From Halomonas sp. (lineage in GTDB: Bacteria > Pseudomonadota > Gammaproteobacteria > Pseudomonadales > Halomonadaceae), in the NCBI RefSeq assembly GCF_030457605.1, contig NZ_JAKDUR010000012.1, positions 1 to 57,025 of the forward strand: 57,025 nt of DNA, read 5' to 3'. Made by a program: the position numbers and the translations under genes. The notes under the pieces were generated by a model. It was not told the origin of the DNA. It did no database searches and saw only the letters and a program-made list of their open reading frames with translations. This document shows positions 47,456 to 57,025 of this stretch, piece after piece. Position 1 is the stretch's first letter. Every line of letters starts with the position of its first letter.

Positions 47456-48154
47456 ATGGCCACCCAGCGCAAAAAGCCGACCCGCCGCGGCGCCACCAGC
47501 CAGCGTAAAAAGCCGGCGAAGGCAGCGGGTGGGTTCCGCCTGCCCGGCTGGCTGTGGGCACTGCTTGGGTTGGTGGCAGGTTTTTTCCTTGCCCAGCACC
47601 AGAACGGCACCGCCCCCTGGCAGGACACCGCCCCCCCACAGGCAAACGTCGCGCCCGGTGACAAGCCGAGCACAAGCGGCGCTGCCGATACCTCCGCTGA
47701 CGACGGATTGCCGACGTTCGAGTTCTACACGCTGCTGCCCGAAACCGAGGTGATTGCGCCCGGCGGCGCGGTGCCGTCAAGCGTAACGCCGCCCAGCCCG
47801 TCATCTTCGGGGGAAAGCGACGACAACACCGCCAGCGAAGACCCCATCGCTCAGGTCATCGCTGCCAAAAGCCGCTCCGACGAGGATAAAGCCAGCACCC
47901 CGCAAACGCCTACCGAGCCCGGTCGCTACATGCTTCAGGCGGCGTCTTTCCGCGAAATTGCCGACGCCAAAAAGCTGAGTTCACGACTGCAGAACCTGAG
48001 CCTGCTGGCCAAAATCAGCGAAGTAAAAGCCAGCGGTGTTACCTGGCACCGGGTACAGGTCGGCCCCTACGAAGATACCCGCGAGCTCAACCGCGCCCAG
48101 GACCTGATGAACACCCAGGGCATTGAGCCGCTGCTGATCCAGTTGCAGGACTGA
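47456..48154 (+). CDS. SPOR-domain membrane protein, FtsN-like
   Basis: A 232-residue bitopic protein. A basic cytoplasmic N-terminus (about 30 residues, many Arg/Lys) is followed by one transmembrane helix (WLWALLGLVAGFFLAQ, about 32-47) and a Pro/Ser/Asp-rich periplasmic linker. A C-terminal SPOR domain (about 155-230, GRYMLQAASFREIADAKKL to RVQVGPYEDTRELNRAQ) binds denuded glycan. In E. coli ftsN lies just upstream of hslVU, the same position as here, so it probably acts in cell division. It is shorter than E. coli FtsN and sequence outside SPOR is not conserved. Confidence 0.88.
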   Translation: MATQRKKPTRRGATSQRKKPAKAAGGFRLPGWLWALLGLVAGFFLAQHQNGTAPWQDTAPPQANVAPGDKPSTSGAADTSADDGLPTFEFYTLLPETEVIAPGGAVPSSVTPPSPSSSGESDDNTASEDPIAQVIAAKSRSDEDKASTPQTPTEPGRYMLQAASFREIADAKKLSSRLQNLSLLAKISEVKASGVTWHRVQVGPYEDTRELNRAQDLMNTQGIEPLLIQLQD

Positions 48155-48199
48155 CGCTTAACCCGGGCACGCCCGTGAGGCAGCGCTTACGGGCGGGTG

Positions 48200-48227
48200 G
48201 TTGATTTTTCCGCTCCCGCCCGCATTT
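48200..48227 (+). promoter_or_regulatory. Candidate sigma-32 (heat-shock) promoter of hslVU
   Basis: GTTGATT (48200-48206) and CCGCATTT (48220-48227) are 13 bases apart. This resembles the sigma-32 consensus CTTGAAA-N11-15-CCCCATNT, with 7 of 8 matches in the -10 element. The hslV ATG is 83 bases downstream. Heat-shock control of hslVU is known in E. coli. Confidence 0.4.
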
Positions 48228-48309
48228 TGTGGTGACGTGCATTATTCCGGGTGCCGCCTGACGGTACCGACAGTCATCGGGAGCCTGCCTCCCACAAGGA
48301 GTTACCTCC

Positions 48310-48828
48310 ATGACCACTATTGTATCCGTGCGTCGCGGTGATCAGGTTGCGCTAGCCGGCGACGGCCAGGTTTCGCTTGGCAACACCGTGATGAAAGGCA
48401 ACGCCAGCAAGGTGCGCCGCCTTTATCGCGGCAAGGTGCTGGCGGGCTTTGCCGGCGGCACTGCCGATGCCTTCACGCTATTTGAACGCTTTGAGTCCCA
48501 GCTGGAGAAGTACCAGGGGCACTTGACCAAGGCCGCCGTGGAGCTGGCCAAGGACTGGCGCACCGAACGCGCCTTGCGCCGCCTTGAAGCGTTGCTGGTG
48601 GTGGCCGACCACAGCACCTCGCTGATCATTACCGGCAACGGCGACGTGGTAGAGCCCGAGCACGGCGTGATTGCCGTGGGCTCCGGTGGCAATTTTGCCG
48701 AGGCCAGCGCCCGGGCACTTCTGGAAAACACCGACCTTTCCGCGCGTGAGATCACCGAAAAATCCCTCTCTATCGCCGGTGACATCTGCGTGTTCACCAA
48801 CCACCACGTGACAATGGAAGAGCTTTAA
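48310..48828 (+). CDS. hslV: ATP-dependent protease subunit HslV
   Basis: The proteasome-like peptidase partner of HslU. The 172-residue protein starts [20 protein letters not shown]; after Met removal Thr2 is the nucleophile. [26 protein letters not shown] and [14 protein letters not shown] are typical. AAGGAG lies about 9 bases before the ATG. The hslU ATG follows three bases after the stop. Confidence 0.97.
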   Translation: MTTIVSVRRGDQVALAGDGQVSLGNTVMKGNASKVRRLYRGKVLAGFAGGTADAFTLFERFESQLEKYQGHLTKAAVELAKDWRTERALRRLEALLVVADHSTSLIITGNGDVVEPEHGVIAVGSGGNFAEASARALLENTDLSAREITEKSLSIAGDICVFTNHHVTMEEL

Positions 48829-48831
48829 GCC

Positions 48832-50154
48832 ATGACTCAGATGACACCCCGCGAGATCGTCCACGCGCTGGATCAATACATTATCGGGCAAAAAGACGCC
48901 AAACGCGCCGTGGCCGTTGCGCTTCGCAACCGCTGGCGCCGCATGCAGCTGGATGACGACCTGCGCCCGGAAGTCACGCCCAAGAATATCCTGATGATCG
49001 GCCCTACCGGCGTGGGCAAGACCGAAATTGCCCGCCGTCTGGCCAAACTGGCCCGCGCCCCGTTCATCAAGGTTGAAGCCACCAAGTTTACCGAGGTGGG
49101 CTACGTCGGCCGGGACGTGGAGTCGATCATCCGCGATCTGATGGAATCCTCGATCAAGATGGTGCGCGAGCAGGCCAAGGAAGAAGTCGGCAACCGCGCC
49201 GAAGACGCCGCGGAAGACCGCATTCTGGATGCGCTGCTGCCACCGCCCCGAGGGCAGGAAGACAAACCCCGGGAAGACAGCGGCACCCGCCAGACCTTCC
49301 GCAAGAAGCTGCGCGAAGGCCAGCTCGACGACAAGGAAATCGACATCGAGCTGTCGGCCCAGGGCCAGAACGTCGACATCATGACCCCGCCGGGCATGGA
49401 AGAAATGACCAGCCAGCTGCAGAACATGTTCTCCAACATGGGCCAGCAAAAGCGTGAAACCCGCCGCGTCGCGGTGAAGGACGCCTTCGGCCTGCTGCGC
49501 GACGAAGAAGCCGGCAAACTGGTCAATGAAGATGACATCAAGTCTCGCGCCATTGAGGCCGTCGAGCAGCACGGCATCGTGTTCCTTGATGAAATCGACA
49601 AGGTAGCCAAGGGCAGCGGCCAGTCCAGCGGCGGCGACGTCTCCCGCGAGGGCGTGCAGCGCGACCTGCTGCCGCTGATCGAAGGCTCCACGGTTTCCAC
49701 CAAGCACGGCATGGTCAAGACCGATCACATTCTGTTCATTGCCTCCGGTGCGTTCCACCTGTCGCGCCCGTCGGACCTGATTCCCGAGCTGCAGGGCCGC
49801 CTGCCGATCCGTGTGGAACTCGACGCGCTCACACCCGAGGACTTCAAACGCATCCTTACCGAGCCGTCAGCCTCACTCACGGCTCAGTACAAGGCACTGC
49901 TGGCCACTGAAGGGCTGGACGTAGAATTCACGCCGGACGGCATCGAGCGCATCGCCCAGATCTCCTGGCAGGTCAATGAAGGCACCGAGAACATCGGCGC
50001 GCGCCGGCTGCACACCGTGATGGAACGCCTGTTGGAAGAAGCTTCGTTCAAGGGCGGCGACATGGACAGCCCGCTGACCATCGACGCCGACTACGTCAAC
50101 GCCCAGCTTGGCGAATTGGCCGTGGACGAAGACCTGTCGCGCTATATTCTCTAG
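48832..50154 (+). CDS. hslU: HslU ATPase subunit of the HslUV protease
   Basis: An AAA+ unfoldase of 440 residues (443 in E. coli). It begins with [17 protein letters not shown]. Walker A is [15 protein letters not shown], the pore motif is GYVGRDVES, and an intermediate domain (about 110-230) with acidic stretches follows. Walker B is [11 protein letters not shown], and sensor motifs near [10 protein letters not shown] and [15 protein letters not shown] precede the conserved C-terminus EDLSRYIL. Confidence 0.97.
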   Translation: MTQMTPREIVHALDQYIIGQKDAKRAVAVALRNRWRRMQLDDDLRPEVTPKNILMIGPTGVGKTEIARRLAKLARAPFIKVEATKFTEVGYVGRDVESIIRDLMESSIKMVREQAKEEVGNRAEDAAEDRILDALLPPPRGQEDKPREDSGTRQTFRKKLREGQLDDKEIDIELSAQGQNVDIMTPPGMEEMTSQLQNMFSNMGQQKRETRRVAVKDAFGLLRDEEAGKLVNEDDIKSRAIEAVEQHGIVFLDEIDKVAKGSGQSSGGDVSREGVQRDLLPLIEGSTVSTKHGMVKTDHILFIASGAFHLSRPSDLIPELQGRLPIRVELDALTPEDFKRILTEPSASLTAQYKALLATEGLDVEFTPDGIERIAQISWQVNEGTENIGARRLHTVMERLLEEASFKGGDMDSPLTIDADYVNAQLGELAVDEDLSRYIL

Positions 50155-50187
50155 CGCGTCACTCACGCCACACGGCACCTGCGTGCC

Positions 50188-50227
50188 ACCGGTTGCCCCG
50201 CCTCTCTGTGCGGGGCAACCGGTTTTT
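50188..50227 (+). terminator. Rho-independent terminator of hslVU
   Basis: A perfect 14-base stem ACCGGTTGCCCCGC (50188-50201) with GCGGGGCAACCGGT (50210-50223), an 8-base loop, and a TTTTT run. It begins 34 bases after the hslU stop. Confidence 0.88.
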
Positions 50228-50261
50228 GGCATCCGCTTAACCCACCGCCCGAGGTGATGAC

Positions 50262-50645
50262 ATGACGGCTCCCGTACCCGTAAGCGTTCACTACCATAAA
50301 AAAGCCCGCCAGCTTGAGCTGGGTTATTCCAACGGCGACAGCTACCGCATCGCCGTGGAGCTGTTGCGGGTGTGTTCGCCCTCCGCCGAGGTGCGTGGCC
50401 ACGGCGGCAATGACGCCGTGCTCCAGGTGGGCAAGAAAGACGTCGGCCTCAAGGACATCACCCAGACCGGCAACTACGCCCTCAAGCTGCACTTTGACGA
50501 CGGCCACGAAAGCGGCCTTTACAGCTGGGAGTATCTCTTCGATCTGGCCACCCGTCAGGATGCCTACTGGGACGACTATCTGTCCCAGCTGCATGAGGCC
50601 GGTGCATCCCGCGCCCCTCTTGGCATCGAAATCAAGTCGCTCTAG
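50262..50645 (+). CDS. DUF971 family protein (gamma-butyrobetaine hydroxylase N-terminal-like)
   Basis: A 127-residue single-domain protein. The DUF971 pattern is visible as YHKKARQLELGYSNGD near the N-terminus, ELLRVCSPSAEVRGHGG, ITQTGNYALKLHFDDGHESGLYSWEYL and the ending with L/IEIKSL. The domain also forms the N-terminus of gamma-butyrobetaine hydroxylases; stand-alone members have no proven role. It lies after the hslVU terminator, so it is likely transcribed separately; GAGGTG precedes the ATG. The position next to hslU is shared with Pseudomonas. Confidence 0.85.
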   Translation: MTAPVPVSVHYHKKARQLELGYSNGDSYRIAVELLRVCSPSAEVRGHGGNDAVLQVGKKDVGLKDITQTGNYALKLHFDDGHESGLYSWEYLFDLATRQDAYWDDYLSQLHEAGASRAPLGIEIKSL

Positions 50646-50798
50646 TCCTTTAATGCGCACAGCGTCTGCCACTTGCCGGCCAGGCGCAGACAAGCCGGGG
50701 CGGACAAGGCTACAATGTCGCCAGTTTCTTCTACTGACGGCCACTGTCTGACATACCCGGCCGCCTGTCACCGTCTCGACTTTCGGGAGCCAAGCCCC

Positions 50799-51593
50799 AT
50801 GAGCCCCACGGATAAGCGCACCGCCGATGCTGAACATGCCCCAGGCACCGGCGATCAAACCACGGATTTTGGCTATCAGGACGTCCCGCGCCATGAAAAG
50901 GCCTCACGGGTCGCCGACGTCTTTCACTCGGTGGCTGCCCGCTACGACGTCATGAACGATTTGATGTCCATGGGAATCCACCGGCTGTGGAAACGCCTGA
51001 CCATCGAACGCTCAGGCGTGCGCCCCGGCCACCGCGTGCTGGATATCGCCGGCGGCACCGGCGATTTGACGCTGAAATTTTCACGCATGGTCGGCCCCCG
51101 CGGGCAGGTCATTCTCGCCGACATCAACGCCTCGATGCTTAACGTCGGCCGCGACAAGCTGATTGACAGCGGCGTCGGCGGCAACGTCGACTACGTCCAG
51201 GCCAACGCCGAGTGTCTGCCGTTTCCCGATAACCACTTCGACTGCATCACCATCGCCTTTGGCCTGCGCAACGTCACCGATAAAGACGCCGCGCTGCGTT
51301 CCATGCAGCGCGTGCTGAAACCCGGCGGACGCCTGCTGGTGCTGGAGTTCTCCAAGCCCCAAAGCGCGCTTTTGACCAAAGCCTACGACGAATACTCCTT
51401 CCGTCTGCTGCCGCGCATGGGCCAGCTGGTGGCCGGCGACGCCGACAGCTATCGCTACCTGGCCGAGTCCATTCGCATGCACCCCGATCAGCCCACGCTC
51501 AAGGGTATGATGGAAGCGGCCGGCCTTGAGCGGGTGGAGTACACCAACCTGACCGGCGGCATTGTCGCGCTGCACCGCGGGATCAAACTATGA
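50799..51593 (+). CDS. ubiE: Ubiquinone/menaquinone C-methyltransferase
   Basis: The 264-residue SAM-dependent methyltransferase (251 in E. coli) has [22 protein letters not shown] motif [45 protein letters not shown], and the UbiE signatures [12 protein letters not shown] and LEFSKP. It performs the C-methylation step of ubiquinone synthesis. GGGAG lies 9 bases before the ATG at 50799. It is the first gene of the ubiE-ubiJ-ubiB block. Confidence 0.96.
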   Translation: MSPTDKRTADAEHAPGTGDQTTDFGYQDVPRHEKASRVADVFHSVAARYDVMNDLMSMGIHRLWKRLTIERSGVRPGHRVLDIAGGTGDLTLKFSRMVGPRGQVILADINASMLNVGRDKLIDSGVGGNVDYVQANAECLPFPDNHFDCITIAFGLRNVTDKDAALRSMQRVLKPGGRLLVLEFSKPQSALLTKAYDEYSFRLLPRMGQLVAGDADSYRYLAESIRMHPDQPTLKGMMEAAGLERVEYTNLTGGIVALHRGIKL

Positions 51594-51630
51594 CGCCGCC
51601 TGTTGCCAACCAACACGACGCGAGGCCGGC

Positions 51631-52272
51631 ATGCTGGTAACTCCCACCCTGCTGCTCGCCGGCCTGGAGCGCGCCATCAACGCCCTGCTGGCACGCGATC
51701 CTGCGTCTCCCGCACGTCTTGAGGCGCTGGCCGGCAGCCGTCTGCTCGTCTGTCTTGAGCAGCCTCGCCTGCCGATCATGCTGCACTTTCATCGCGCCGG
51801 CGTAGACCTTTTACACGCCAACGAAGACGCCGAAAGCGACGCCGACGCGGTAGTCGAACTCACTCCCGAGACTCTCTCGCAGTGGGTCAGCGGTGAAAGC
51901 CTTGAACGGCTGATGTTCACCGGCAAGCTCTCCCTACGCGGGCGCACCTACCTGCTGGAAGCCACCCGGGAGCTGTTTACCGACCTCGACATCGACTGGG
52001 AAAACGAGCTGGCTGCGGTACTCGGCGACATGCCCGCCCATTCGCTCGCCGAAGGGCTGCGCCGGGTAGCGCGCTTTGGCCTGCGTGCCAAGGACGAGCT
52101 GCTCGCCGACGTTTCCGAATACGTGTTTGAGGAGGCCAGGCTGCTGCCCGGCCGCCAGCAGCGCGACGTGCTGCGCGATCATCTCACCGAGCTTGAAATC
52201 GCCACCGACCGGCTGGAAGCTCGCTTTGCCCGCCTGCACCGGCTGCTCACCGAACGCGAGGCGCAGCCATGA
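51631..52272 (+). CDS. ubiJ: Ubiquinone biosynthesis accessory factor UbiJ
   Basis: The 213-residue SCP2-like protein, an acyl-lipid binding scaffold for the ubiquinone-modifying enzymes, has the N-terminal helix [18 protein letters not shown], a beta-rich middle ([16 protein letters not shown]), [19 protein letters not shown], and [16 protein letters not shown]-terminal helical segment ([19 protein letters not shown]) is likely a coiled coil. GAGG lies 6 bases before the ATG. It ends in a four-base overlap with ubiB. Confidence 0.92.
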   Translation: MLVTPTLLLAGLERAINALLARDPASPARLEALAGSRLLVCLEQPRLPIMLHFHRAGVDLLHANEDAESDADAVVELTPETLSQWVSGESLERLMFTGKLSLRGRTYLLEATRELFTDLDIDWENELAAVLGDMPAHSLAEGLRRVARFGLRAKDELLADVSEYVFEEARLLPGRQQRDVLRDHLTELEIATDRLEARFARLHRLLTEREAQP

Positions 52273-53888
52273 GCCTGAGGCTTGTGCGCATTGGCTGGGT
52301 GATTGCCCGCCACCGGCTGGATACGCTGGTACCGCTTGAACGCCTTCCCTGGTGGATGCGCGGCCTGATGTGGTTTTCGCCGCTGCGGCTGTTTCCCGTC
52401 GGCTCGCGCAGCCGCGGCGAACGCCTGCGCCTTGCGCTGGAGGCGCTGGGGCCGATTTTCGTCAAGTTCGGCCAGATGCTTTCCACCCGCCGCGACCTGC
52501 TGCCCCCGGATCTTGCCGACGAGCTCAAGCGCCTGCAGGATCAGGTGCCGCCCTTTCCCGGCGACGCCGCAGCTGCCCGGGTGGAAAAAGAGCTGGAAAT
52601 GACGCTCGCCGAAGCTTTCAGAAGCTTTGAACGCGAGCCGCTGGCCTCGGCCTCCATTGCCCAGGTACACGCCGCCCAGCTGCACACCGGTGAACACGTG
52701 GTGGTCAAGATCATTCGACCGGGCATCAACCGCGTCATGCGCCAGGATATGGGGCTGATGTATCAGGTTGCCCGGCTGCTGGCCAAAGTGCCCGAAGCCC
52801 GCCGGCTGCGTCCGGTCGAGGTCATCCGCGATTACGAAGCGACGCTGTTCGACGAGCTCGACCTGTACAAGGAAGCCGCCAATACTTCCCAGCTCAAGCG
52901 TAACTTCAAGGACTCGCCGCTGATGTATGTGCCCGCCATCTACTGGGCGTTTACCCGCCGGCGGGTGATGGTGCAGGAACGCATCCACGGCGTGCCGGTA
53001 GCCGACACCGAGACACTTGCCGCCCGGGGCACCAACCTGAAAATACTTGCCGAACGCGGCGTGGAGATCTTCTTTACCCAGGTGTTTCGCGACAACTTCT
53101 TTCACGCCGACATGCATCCGGGCAATATTTTCGTCAACTGCAGCGACGGCGACAGCCCACAGTACGTGGCCATCGACTGCGGCATTGTCGGCAGCCTGAC
53201 CCGGGAAGATCAGGACTATCTGGCGCGCAACCTGCTGGCGTTTTTCCGTCAGGACTATTACGAAGTCGCCGCGTTGCACATCGAGTCCGGCTGGGTCGGA
53301 GAAAACACCCGGGCCAACGAGTTTGCCGCCGCCATCCGCACCGTGTGCGAACCGATTCTGGAAAAACCGCTCAAGGATATTTCCTTCGGTCAGGTGCTGC
53401 TCGGCCTGTTCCAGACCGCCCGGCGCTTCAATATGGAAGTGCAGCCCCAGCTGGTGCTGCTGCAGAAAACCCTGCTCAACATCGAAGGGTTGGGACGCCA
53501 GCTTTACCCCGAACTTGACCTGTGGAGCACGGCCAAGCCTTTTCTCGAACGCTGGATGAAAGAGCGCACCGGCCCGCGCGGCCTGTGGGATTCCATCAAG
53601 CGTCAGGCGCCCGAGCTTTCCACCCAGCTGCCCGAGCTGCCGGTACTGGCTCATCAGGCGCTGAGTCGCATGGAATACGGCCACCGTCAGCGTCAGCGAC
53701 AAATTGACGCCGTCAGCGGCATGCGCCATCACATGAGCCGCCAGAACAAACGCCAGCATCGTCTGCGTCTGGGGCTGATCGTGCTGGCCATTGCCCTTGC
53801 CTGGCAGCCGCTTTCCGGCTGGGCCGCGGGGCAGGACTGGCCGGTACTGGTGGCTGCGGCTATCGGCCTTTTGCTGCTCGCATGGTGA
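52269..53888 (+). CDS. ubiB: Ubiquinone biosynthesis protein UbiB (ABC1/ADCK family)
   Basis: The 539-residue atypical kinase (546 in E. coli) has the invariant KxGQ motif in [16 protein letters not shown], the Ala-rich loop [36 protein letters not shown] (catalytic and metal-binding residues) and [10 protein letters not shown]. Two C-terminal hydrophobic helices ([17 protein letters not shown] and [14 protein letters not shown]) anchor it in the membrane. Its ATG overlaps the ubiJ stop. Confidence 0.96.
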   Translation: MSLRLVRIGWVIARHRLDTLVPLERLPWWMRGLMWFSPLRLFPVGSRSRGERLRLALEALGPIFVKFGQMLSTRRDLLPPDLADELKRLQDQVPPFPGDAAAARVEKELEMTLAEAFRSFEREPLASASIAQVHAAQLHTGEHVVVKIIRPGINRVMRQDMGLMYQVARLLAKVPEARRLRPVEVIRDYEATLFDELDLYKEAANTSQLKRNFKDSPLMYVPAIYWAFTRRRVMVQERIHGVPVADTETLAARGTNLKILAERGVEIFFTQVFRDNFFHADMHPGNIFVNCSDGDSPQYVAIDCGIVGSLTREDQDYLARNLLAFFRQDYYEVAALHIESGWVGENTRANEFAAAIRTVCEPILEKPLKDISFGQVLLGLFQTARRFNMEVQPQLVLLQKTLLNIEGLGRQLYPELDLWSTAKPFLERWMKERTGPRGLWDSIKRQAPELSTQLPELPVLAHQALSRMEYGHRQRQRQIDAVSGMRHHMSRQNKRQHRLRLGLIVLAIALAWQPLSGWAAGQDWPVLVAAAIGLLLLAW

Positions 53889-53954
53889 CCGCGCTGACGA
53901 CCTGATGACACCATTTATCAACGGCATACACCCTTTATGGACGGATATAACGCC

Positions 53955-54329
53955 ATGACCACGACACCGGCTCCAGCCTCCAACCCCGCTACCGATACCG
54001 TGCTTGACGCGCTCGCCGACGTGCTCAAGCAGCGCCGCCACGCCGACGCCGATGATTCCTACGTTGCCGCCTTGCATCACAAGGGGCTGAACAAGATACT
54101 CGAGAAAGTGGGCGAGGAAGCCACCGAAACGCTGCTGGCGGCCAAGGATGCCGAACATGGTGCCGACGCCGAGCGTCAGGCGCTTATCGCCGAGACTGCG
54201 GATCTATGGTTTCATAGCCTGGTCATGCTTTCGCACCTGGACCTGGATCACCGCCCGGTGCTTGAGGAACTGGCACGCCGGTTTGGCGTATCCGGGCACG
54301 CCGAAAAAGCCGCCCGCACGCGCCCATAG
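53955..54329 (+). CDS. hisE: Phosphoribosyl-ATP pyrophosphatase
   Basis: Hydrolyses phosphoribosyl-ATP to phosphoribosyl-AMP, the second step of histidine synthesis. The 124-residue all-alpha protein has [36 protein letters not shown] (the metal-binding ExxE region) and [15 protein letters not shown]. An ATG at 53937 would add six residues; neither start has a strong ribosome-binding site. In Pseudomonas hisI lies directly upstream; only 66 bases separate ubiB from hisE here, so hisI is missing from this block. It precedes tatABC. Confidence 0.93.
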   Translation: MTTTPAPASNPATDTVLDALADVLKQRRHADADDSYVAALHHKGLNKILEKVGEEATETLLAAKDAEHGADAERQALIAETADLWFHSLVMLSHLDLDHRPVLEELARRFGVSGHAEKAARTRP

Positions 54330-54385
54330 CCGGGCACCACGCGCTTGCAACACATGCATTGACAGCACAAACCGAGGAAACGCAT

Positions 54386-54661
54386 ATGTTAGGTGGTATC
54401 AGTATTTGGCAGCTGCTGATTGTTCTGGGCATCATCATCCTGATTTTCGGCACCAAAAAACTGCGCAACGTAGGCACCGATCTGGGCGGCGCCGTGAAGG
54501 GCTTTAAAAAGGCCATGCACGACGAAGAAAAAAACACCGACCATAATGACGACGCCGACAAACCCCAGAGCAAGGTGCGCCATGAAACCGACGACCCAGG
54601 CAATACCTACGACGTCGAGGCGCAGGAAAAAAAACCGGAAAACAGCGACGAGCGCAAATAA
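54386..54661 (+). CDS. tatA: Sec-independent translocase protein TatA
   Basis: The 91-residue protein has an N-terminal membrane helix ([17 protein letters not shown]), the FG hinge [10 protein letters not shown], an amphipathic helix ([13 protein letters not shown]), and a long acidic charged tail. TatA oligomers form the transport path for folded twin-arginine substrates. The ATG at 54386 has GAGGAA 7 bases upstream; earlier in-frame codons precede the helix and are not family-like. TatB starts four bases after its stop codon. Confidence 0.96.
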   Translation: MLGGISIWQLLIVLGIIILIFGTKKLRNVGTDLGGAVKGFKKAMHDEEKNTDHNDDADKPQSKVRHETDDPGNTYDVEAQEKKPENSDERK

Positions 54662-54664
54662 ACC

Positions 54665-55075
54665 ATGCTGGATATCGGCTTTCTTGAACTGTTGATTATC
54701 GCCGTGGTGGGGCTTTTGGTCCTCGGCCCCGAACGACTGCCCCGTGCCGCCCGCACCACGGGCATGTGGATCGGCAAAATCAAGCGCACGGTGTCCGGCA
54801 TGCAGCGTGAAATCAGCGCTCAGCTCGAAGCTGACGACTTGCGCCAGAAGCTCGACGATCAGCAGAAAAAGCTCGATGACAGCCTGAACAAGGCCAAACA
54901 GGACGTGGAAAGCCTGGCCGATACGCCCACCCAACAGGCCCGGCAGGTAGAACGCCACGCCGAAGATGCCTCGGCACGCCTCGACGACGCGCTGAACACC
55001 CTGCGCGATACACCCCCGGAGGCCGACGCGCCTGCGCCGGACAGTGAATCGAACAAGGACGGAACAGCCCGATGA
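54665..55075 (+). CDS. tatB: Sec-independent translocase protein TatB
   Basis: The 136-residue protein has MLDIGFLELLIIAVVGLLVLGP (Glu8 in the membrane helix is conserved), then PERLPRAARTTG, a long amphipathic and coiled region of Gln/Lys/Asp heptads, and an acidic tail. It binds TatC to form the twin-arginine receptor. It overlaps tatC by four bases (ATGA). Confidence 0.95.
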   Translation: MLDIGFLELLIIAVVGLLVLGPERLPRAARTTGMWIGKIKRTVSGMQREISAQLEADDLRQKLDDQQKKLDDSLNKAKQDVESLADTPTQQARQVERHAEDASARLDDALNTLRDTPPEADAPAPDSESNKDGTAR

Positions 55076-55863
55076 CCAGCGGCGATTCGCACAAACACGA
55101 CTCAAGCCAGTCAGAAGGGCCCGCTCAAGCACCGCTGATCGAGCATCTGATCGAGCTGCGCTCGCGCCTGATGCGTGCCGTCATCGCCATTCTGGTGATT
55201 TTTCTCGGGCTGTACGCCTTTGCCAACGACATCTACGCCTTCGTCGCCGAACCCTTGATGGCACTGCTACCCGAAGGCTCCCAGATGATCGCCACCGAAG
55301 TGGCCTCGCCATTTCTGGCGCCCTTCAAGCTGACGCTGGTGGTGGCGGTGTTTATTGCCGTGCCATTTGTGCTGCATCAGGCCTGGGCTTTTGTCGCGCC
55401 CGGACTTTACGACAATGAAAAAGCCCTGGCCGTACCGCTGCTGGTGTCAAGCGTCGGGCTTTTCTATGCCGGCGCGGCCTTTGCCTATTACGTGGTATTT
55501 CCGCTGCTGTTTGCGTTTTTTACCCAAACGGGCCCCGATAACATCACGGTAATGACCGACATCAATCAGTACCTCAACTTCGTGTTGAAGCTGTTTTTTG
55601 CCTTCGGCGTGGCATTTGAAATCCCCATTGCCACCTTTTTGCTGGTGCTTTCGGGTGCCACCACGGTAGAAAGCCTGGGACGCAAGCGCCCGTATATCAT
55701 ACTCGGCTGCTTTGTCGTCGGCATGCTGCTCACCCCGCCCGACGTGGTATCCCAGAGCCTGCTGGCCATCCCCATGTATCTGCTTTACGAAGTGGGGCTA
55801 CTCTTTGGCCGCCTGGTGCGTAACCGTCGGGCACGGCAACAGCCCGACGGCCAGGACCCCTGA
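55072..55863 (+). CDS. tatC: Sec-independent translocase protein TatC
   Basis: The 263-residue protein with six membrane helices has LIEHLIELRSRLMRA (the conserved N-terminal substrate-binding region), EVASPFLAPFKLTL, HQAWAFVAPGLYDNEK, FGVAFEIPIATFLLVLSG, and the helix 5-6 loop LTPPDVVSQSLLAIPMYLLYE. It recognises the twin-arginine signal. It is convergent with elbB, with 19 bases between stops. Confidence 0.96.
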   Translation: MTSGDSHKHDSSQSEGPAQAPLIEHLIELRSRLMRAVIAILVIFLGLYAFANDIYAFVAEPLMALLPEGSQMIATEVASPFLAPFKLTLVVAVFIAVPFVLHQAWAFVAPGLYDNEKALAVPLLVSSVGLFYAGAAFAYYVVFPLLFAFFTQTGPDNITVMTDINQYLNFVLKLFFAFGVAFEIPIATFLLVLSGATTVESLGRKRPYIILGCFVVGMLLTPPDVVSQSLLAIPMYLLYEVGLLFGRLVRNRRARQQPDGQDP

Positions 55864-55882
55864 ATCCTTCAGACCGAGGTGA

Positions 55883-56554
55883 TCAGGACGCTTTTGCGTC
55901 GATCATCTCGCTGATGCGATCCACCAGCTTGAAAATACCCGCAGCGGCCTCGCTCAGCCGCGCGGTTTGCATCAAGGCCGGCGTCGATACTACCTGATGC
56001 TCGAAATCCACGACGATGTCGTCCGCTTCGCCGCTGCGGTGCAGCCCGCCCATGGAGCTGATGGCGCCTGACACCCCGGGATGACGCCCCACGGTGACTG
56101 AAATGCCATCGCTTAACAGACGCGTTGCCAGCACCGGCGCAATGCCGGAAAGTCCCACGGGTTTGGCTGCCAGACAAAAGCCGGCCAGCGCTTCACCAAG
56201 GGAGGCAATCACCTGCATGCTGGCGCCCGCCTGGCTGAAGTCCGAGATATTTTTCACCACGCCTTCGCCACCGGGCAGAATGACCGCGTCAAAATCATCG
56301 GCATCAAGGCTCGAAAGCGGGCTGATATCCCCCCGGGCGAGTCGTGCCGACTCATCCAGCACATTGCGCGCCTCATTTTCGGCGACTTCTCCGGTGCGGT
56401 GGTTGATCACTTCGTGCTGGGCGATATCCGGGGCAAAAAAGCGATAGCCGATATCCTTCTGGTCCAGACGCAGCAGGGCCAGCGTGGTTTCGTGGATATC
56501 GGCACCGTCAAGGGCACCGCAACCGGTCAGAATGATCGCTACCTGTTTGCTCAT
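55883..56554 (-). CDS. elbB: ElbB-type DJ-1/PfpI superfamily protein with altered nucleophile position
   Basis: The 223-residue protein (217 in E. coli) has the family stretches ILTGCGALDGADIHE, FAPDIAQHEVINHRTGE, AVILPGGEGVVKNISDF, DDIVVDFEHQVVSTPAL and SEAAAGIFKLVDRISE. ElbB proteins are reported as glyoxalases. In E. coli the nucleophile-elbow cysteine is in KPLGFMCIAPA (from memory); the aligned segment here is KPVGLSGIAPV, so Gly137 replaces Cys. A nearby Cys127 is not in the elbow. AAGGA lies 8 bases before the ATG. It is convergent with tatC and divergent from hemB. Confidence 0.9.
   Translation of the reverse strand: MSKQVAIILTGCGALDGADIHETTLALLRLDQKDIGYRFFAPDIAQHEVINHRTGEVAENEARNVLDESARLARGDISPLSSLDADDFDAVILPGGEGVVKNISDFSQAGASMQVIASLGEALAGFCLAAKPVGLSGIAPVLATRLLSDGISVTVGRHPGVSGAISSMGGLHRSGEADDIVVDFEHQVVSTPALMQTARLSEAAAGIFKLVDRISEMIDAKAS

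Positions 56555-57025
<471 letters not shown>

Noticed and set aside
45701..47599. A 632-codon minus-strand frame opposite argS
   Set aside because: Complements argS codon by codon and spans the argS-SPOR junction; not a plausible protein.
52179..54158. A 659-codon minus-strand frame opposite ubiB and hisE
   Set aside because: Antisense shadow; ubiB and hisE are unambiguous on the plus strand.

Overview
The window looks like a chromosomal segment from a moderately halophilic gammaproteobacterium, most likely Halomonadaceae. DNA is high in GC. Many proteins carry acidic surfaces and acidic linkers, most clearly the E2 subunit of pyruvate dehydrogenase. Gene order matches Pseudomonas/Halomonas-type blocks: ampD/nadC, purC-bamC-dapA, scpA-scpB-rluB, rpmE/priA-argS-SPOR-hslVU, and ubiE-ubiJ-ubiB-hisE-tatABC. 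The genus is inferred from protein style and synteny; no database was searched.

Layout. At 1-5.1 kb are the 5' end of acs, a SprT-like protein, a YecA-family protein, and a tight leftward operon adk-tsaB-rsmJ-phospholipase D/cardiolipin synthase. At 5.1-9.9 kb are aceF and aceE (pyruvate dehydrogenase E2 and E1), followed by a 424-base control region and ampD/nadC. At 12-20 kb are a GNAT acetyltransferase, trmO, purC, bamC, dapA, bcp, perM, a TusA-like protein and bepA, an order close to the E. coli purC-bamC-dapA-bcp-perM-bepA region. At 20-21.7 kb are a cluster of REP-like palindromes, nadA and two identical tRNA-Lys(TTT) genes. At 21.8-28.3 kb a leftward set runs radD, diguanylate cyclase, scpA, scpB, rluB. 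At 28.3-34.2 kb are an AmiS/UreI-type channel, lplA and purL. At 34.4-40.3 kb mltF is followed by two paralogous CHASE-GGDEF proteins that flank tadA. At 40.4-50.6 kb are tesB, a short malic enzyme, rpmE, priA, argS, a SPOR-domain protein, hslV, hslU and a DUF971 protein. At 50.8-57 kb are ubiE, ubiJ, ubiB, hisE, tatA, tatB, tatC, elbB and the 5' end of hemB.

Functional links. Lipoate-protein ligase can charge the three lipoyl domains of AceF. NadA and NadC supply consecutive steps of NAD synthesis. PurC and PurL are both purine enzymes. UbiE/UbiJ/UbiB make ubiquinone. Three GGDEF proteins lie within 16 kb; two lack the inhibitory I-site and one keeps it.

Novelty. Almost everything is core housekeeping sequence. 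I see no phage, integron, CRISPR, transposase, toxin-antitoxin or defence system. The points worth a second look are regulatory or evolutionary: the duplicated I-site-less cyclases, the paired inverted repeats upstream of aceE, the AT-rich leader before the malic enzyme, the BIME-like repeats, a 14-15 base degenerate tandem repeat next to elbB, and an ElbB that appears to lack its conserved cysteine.
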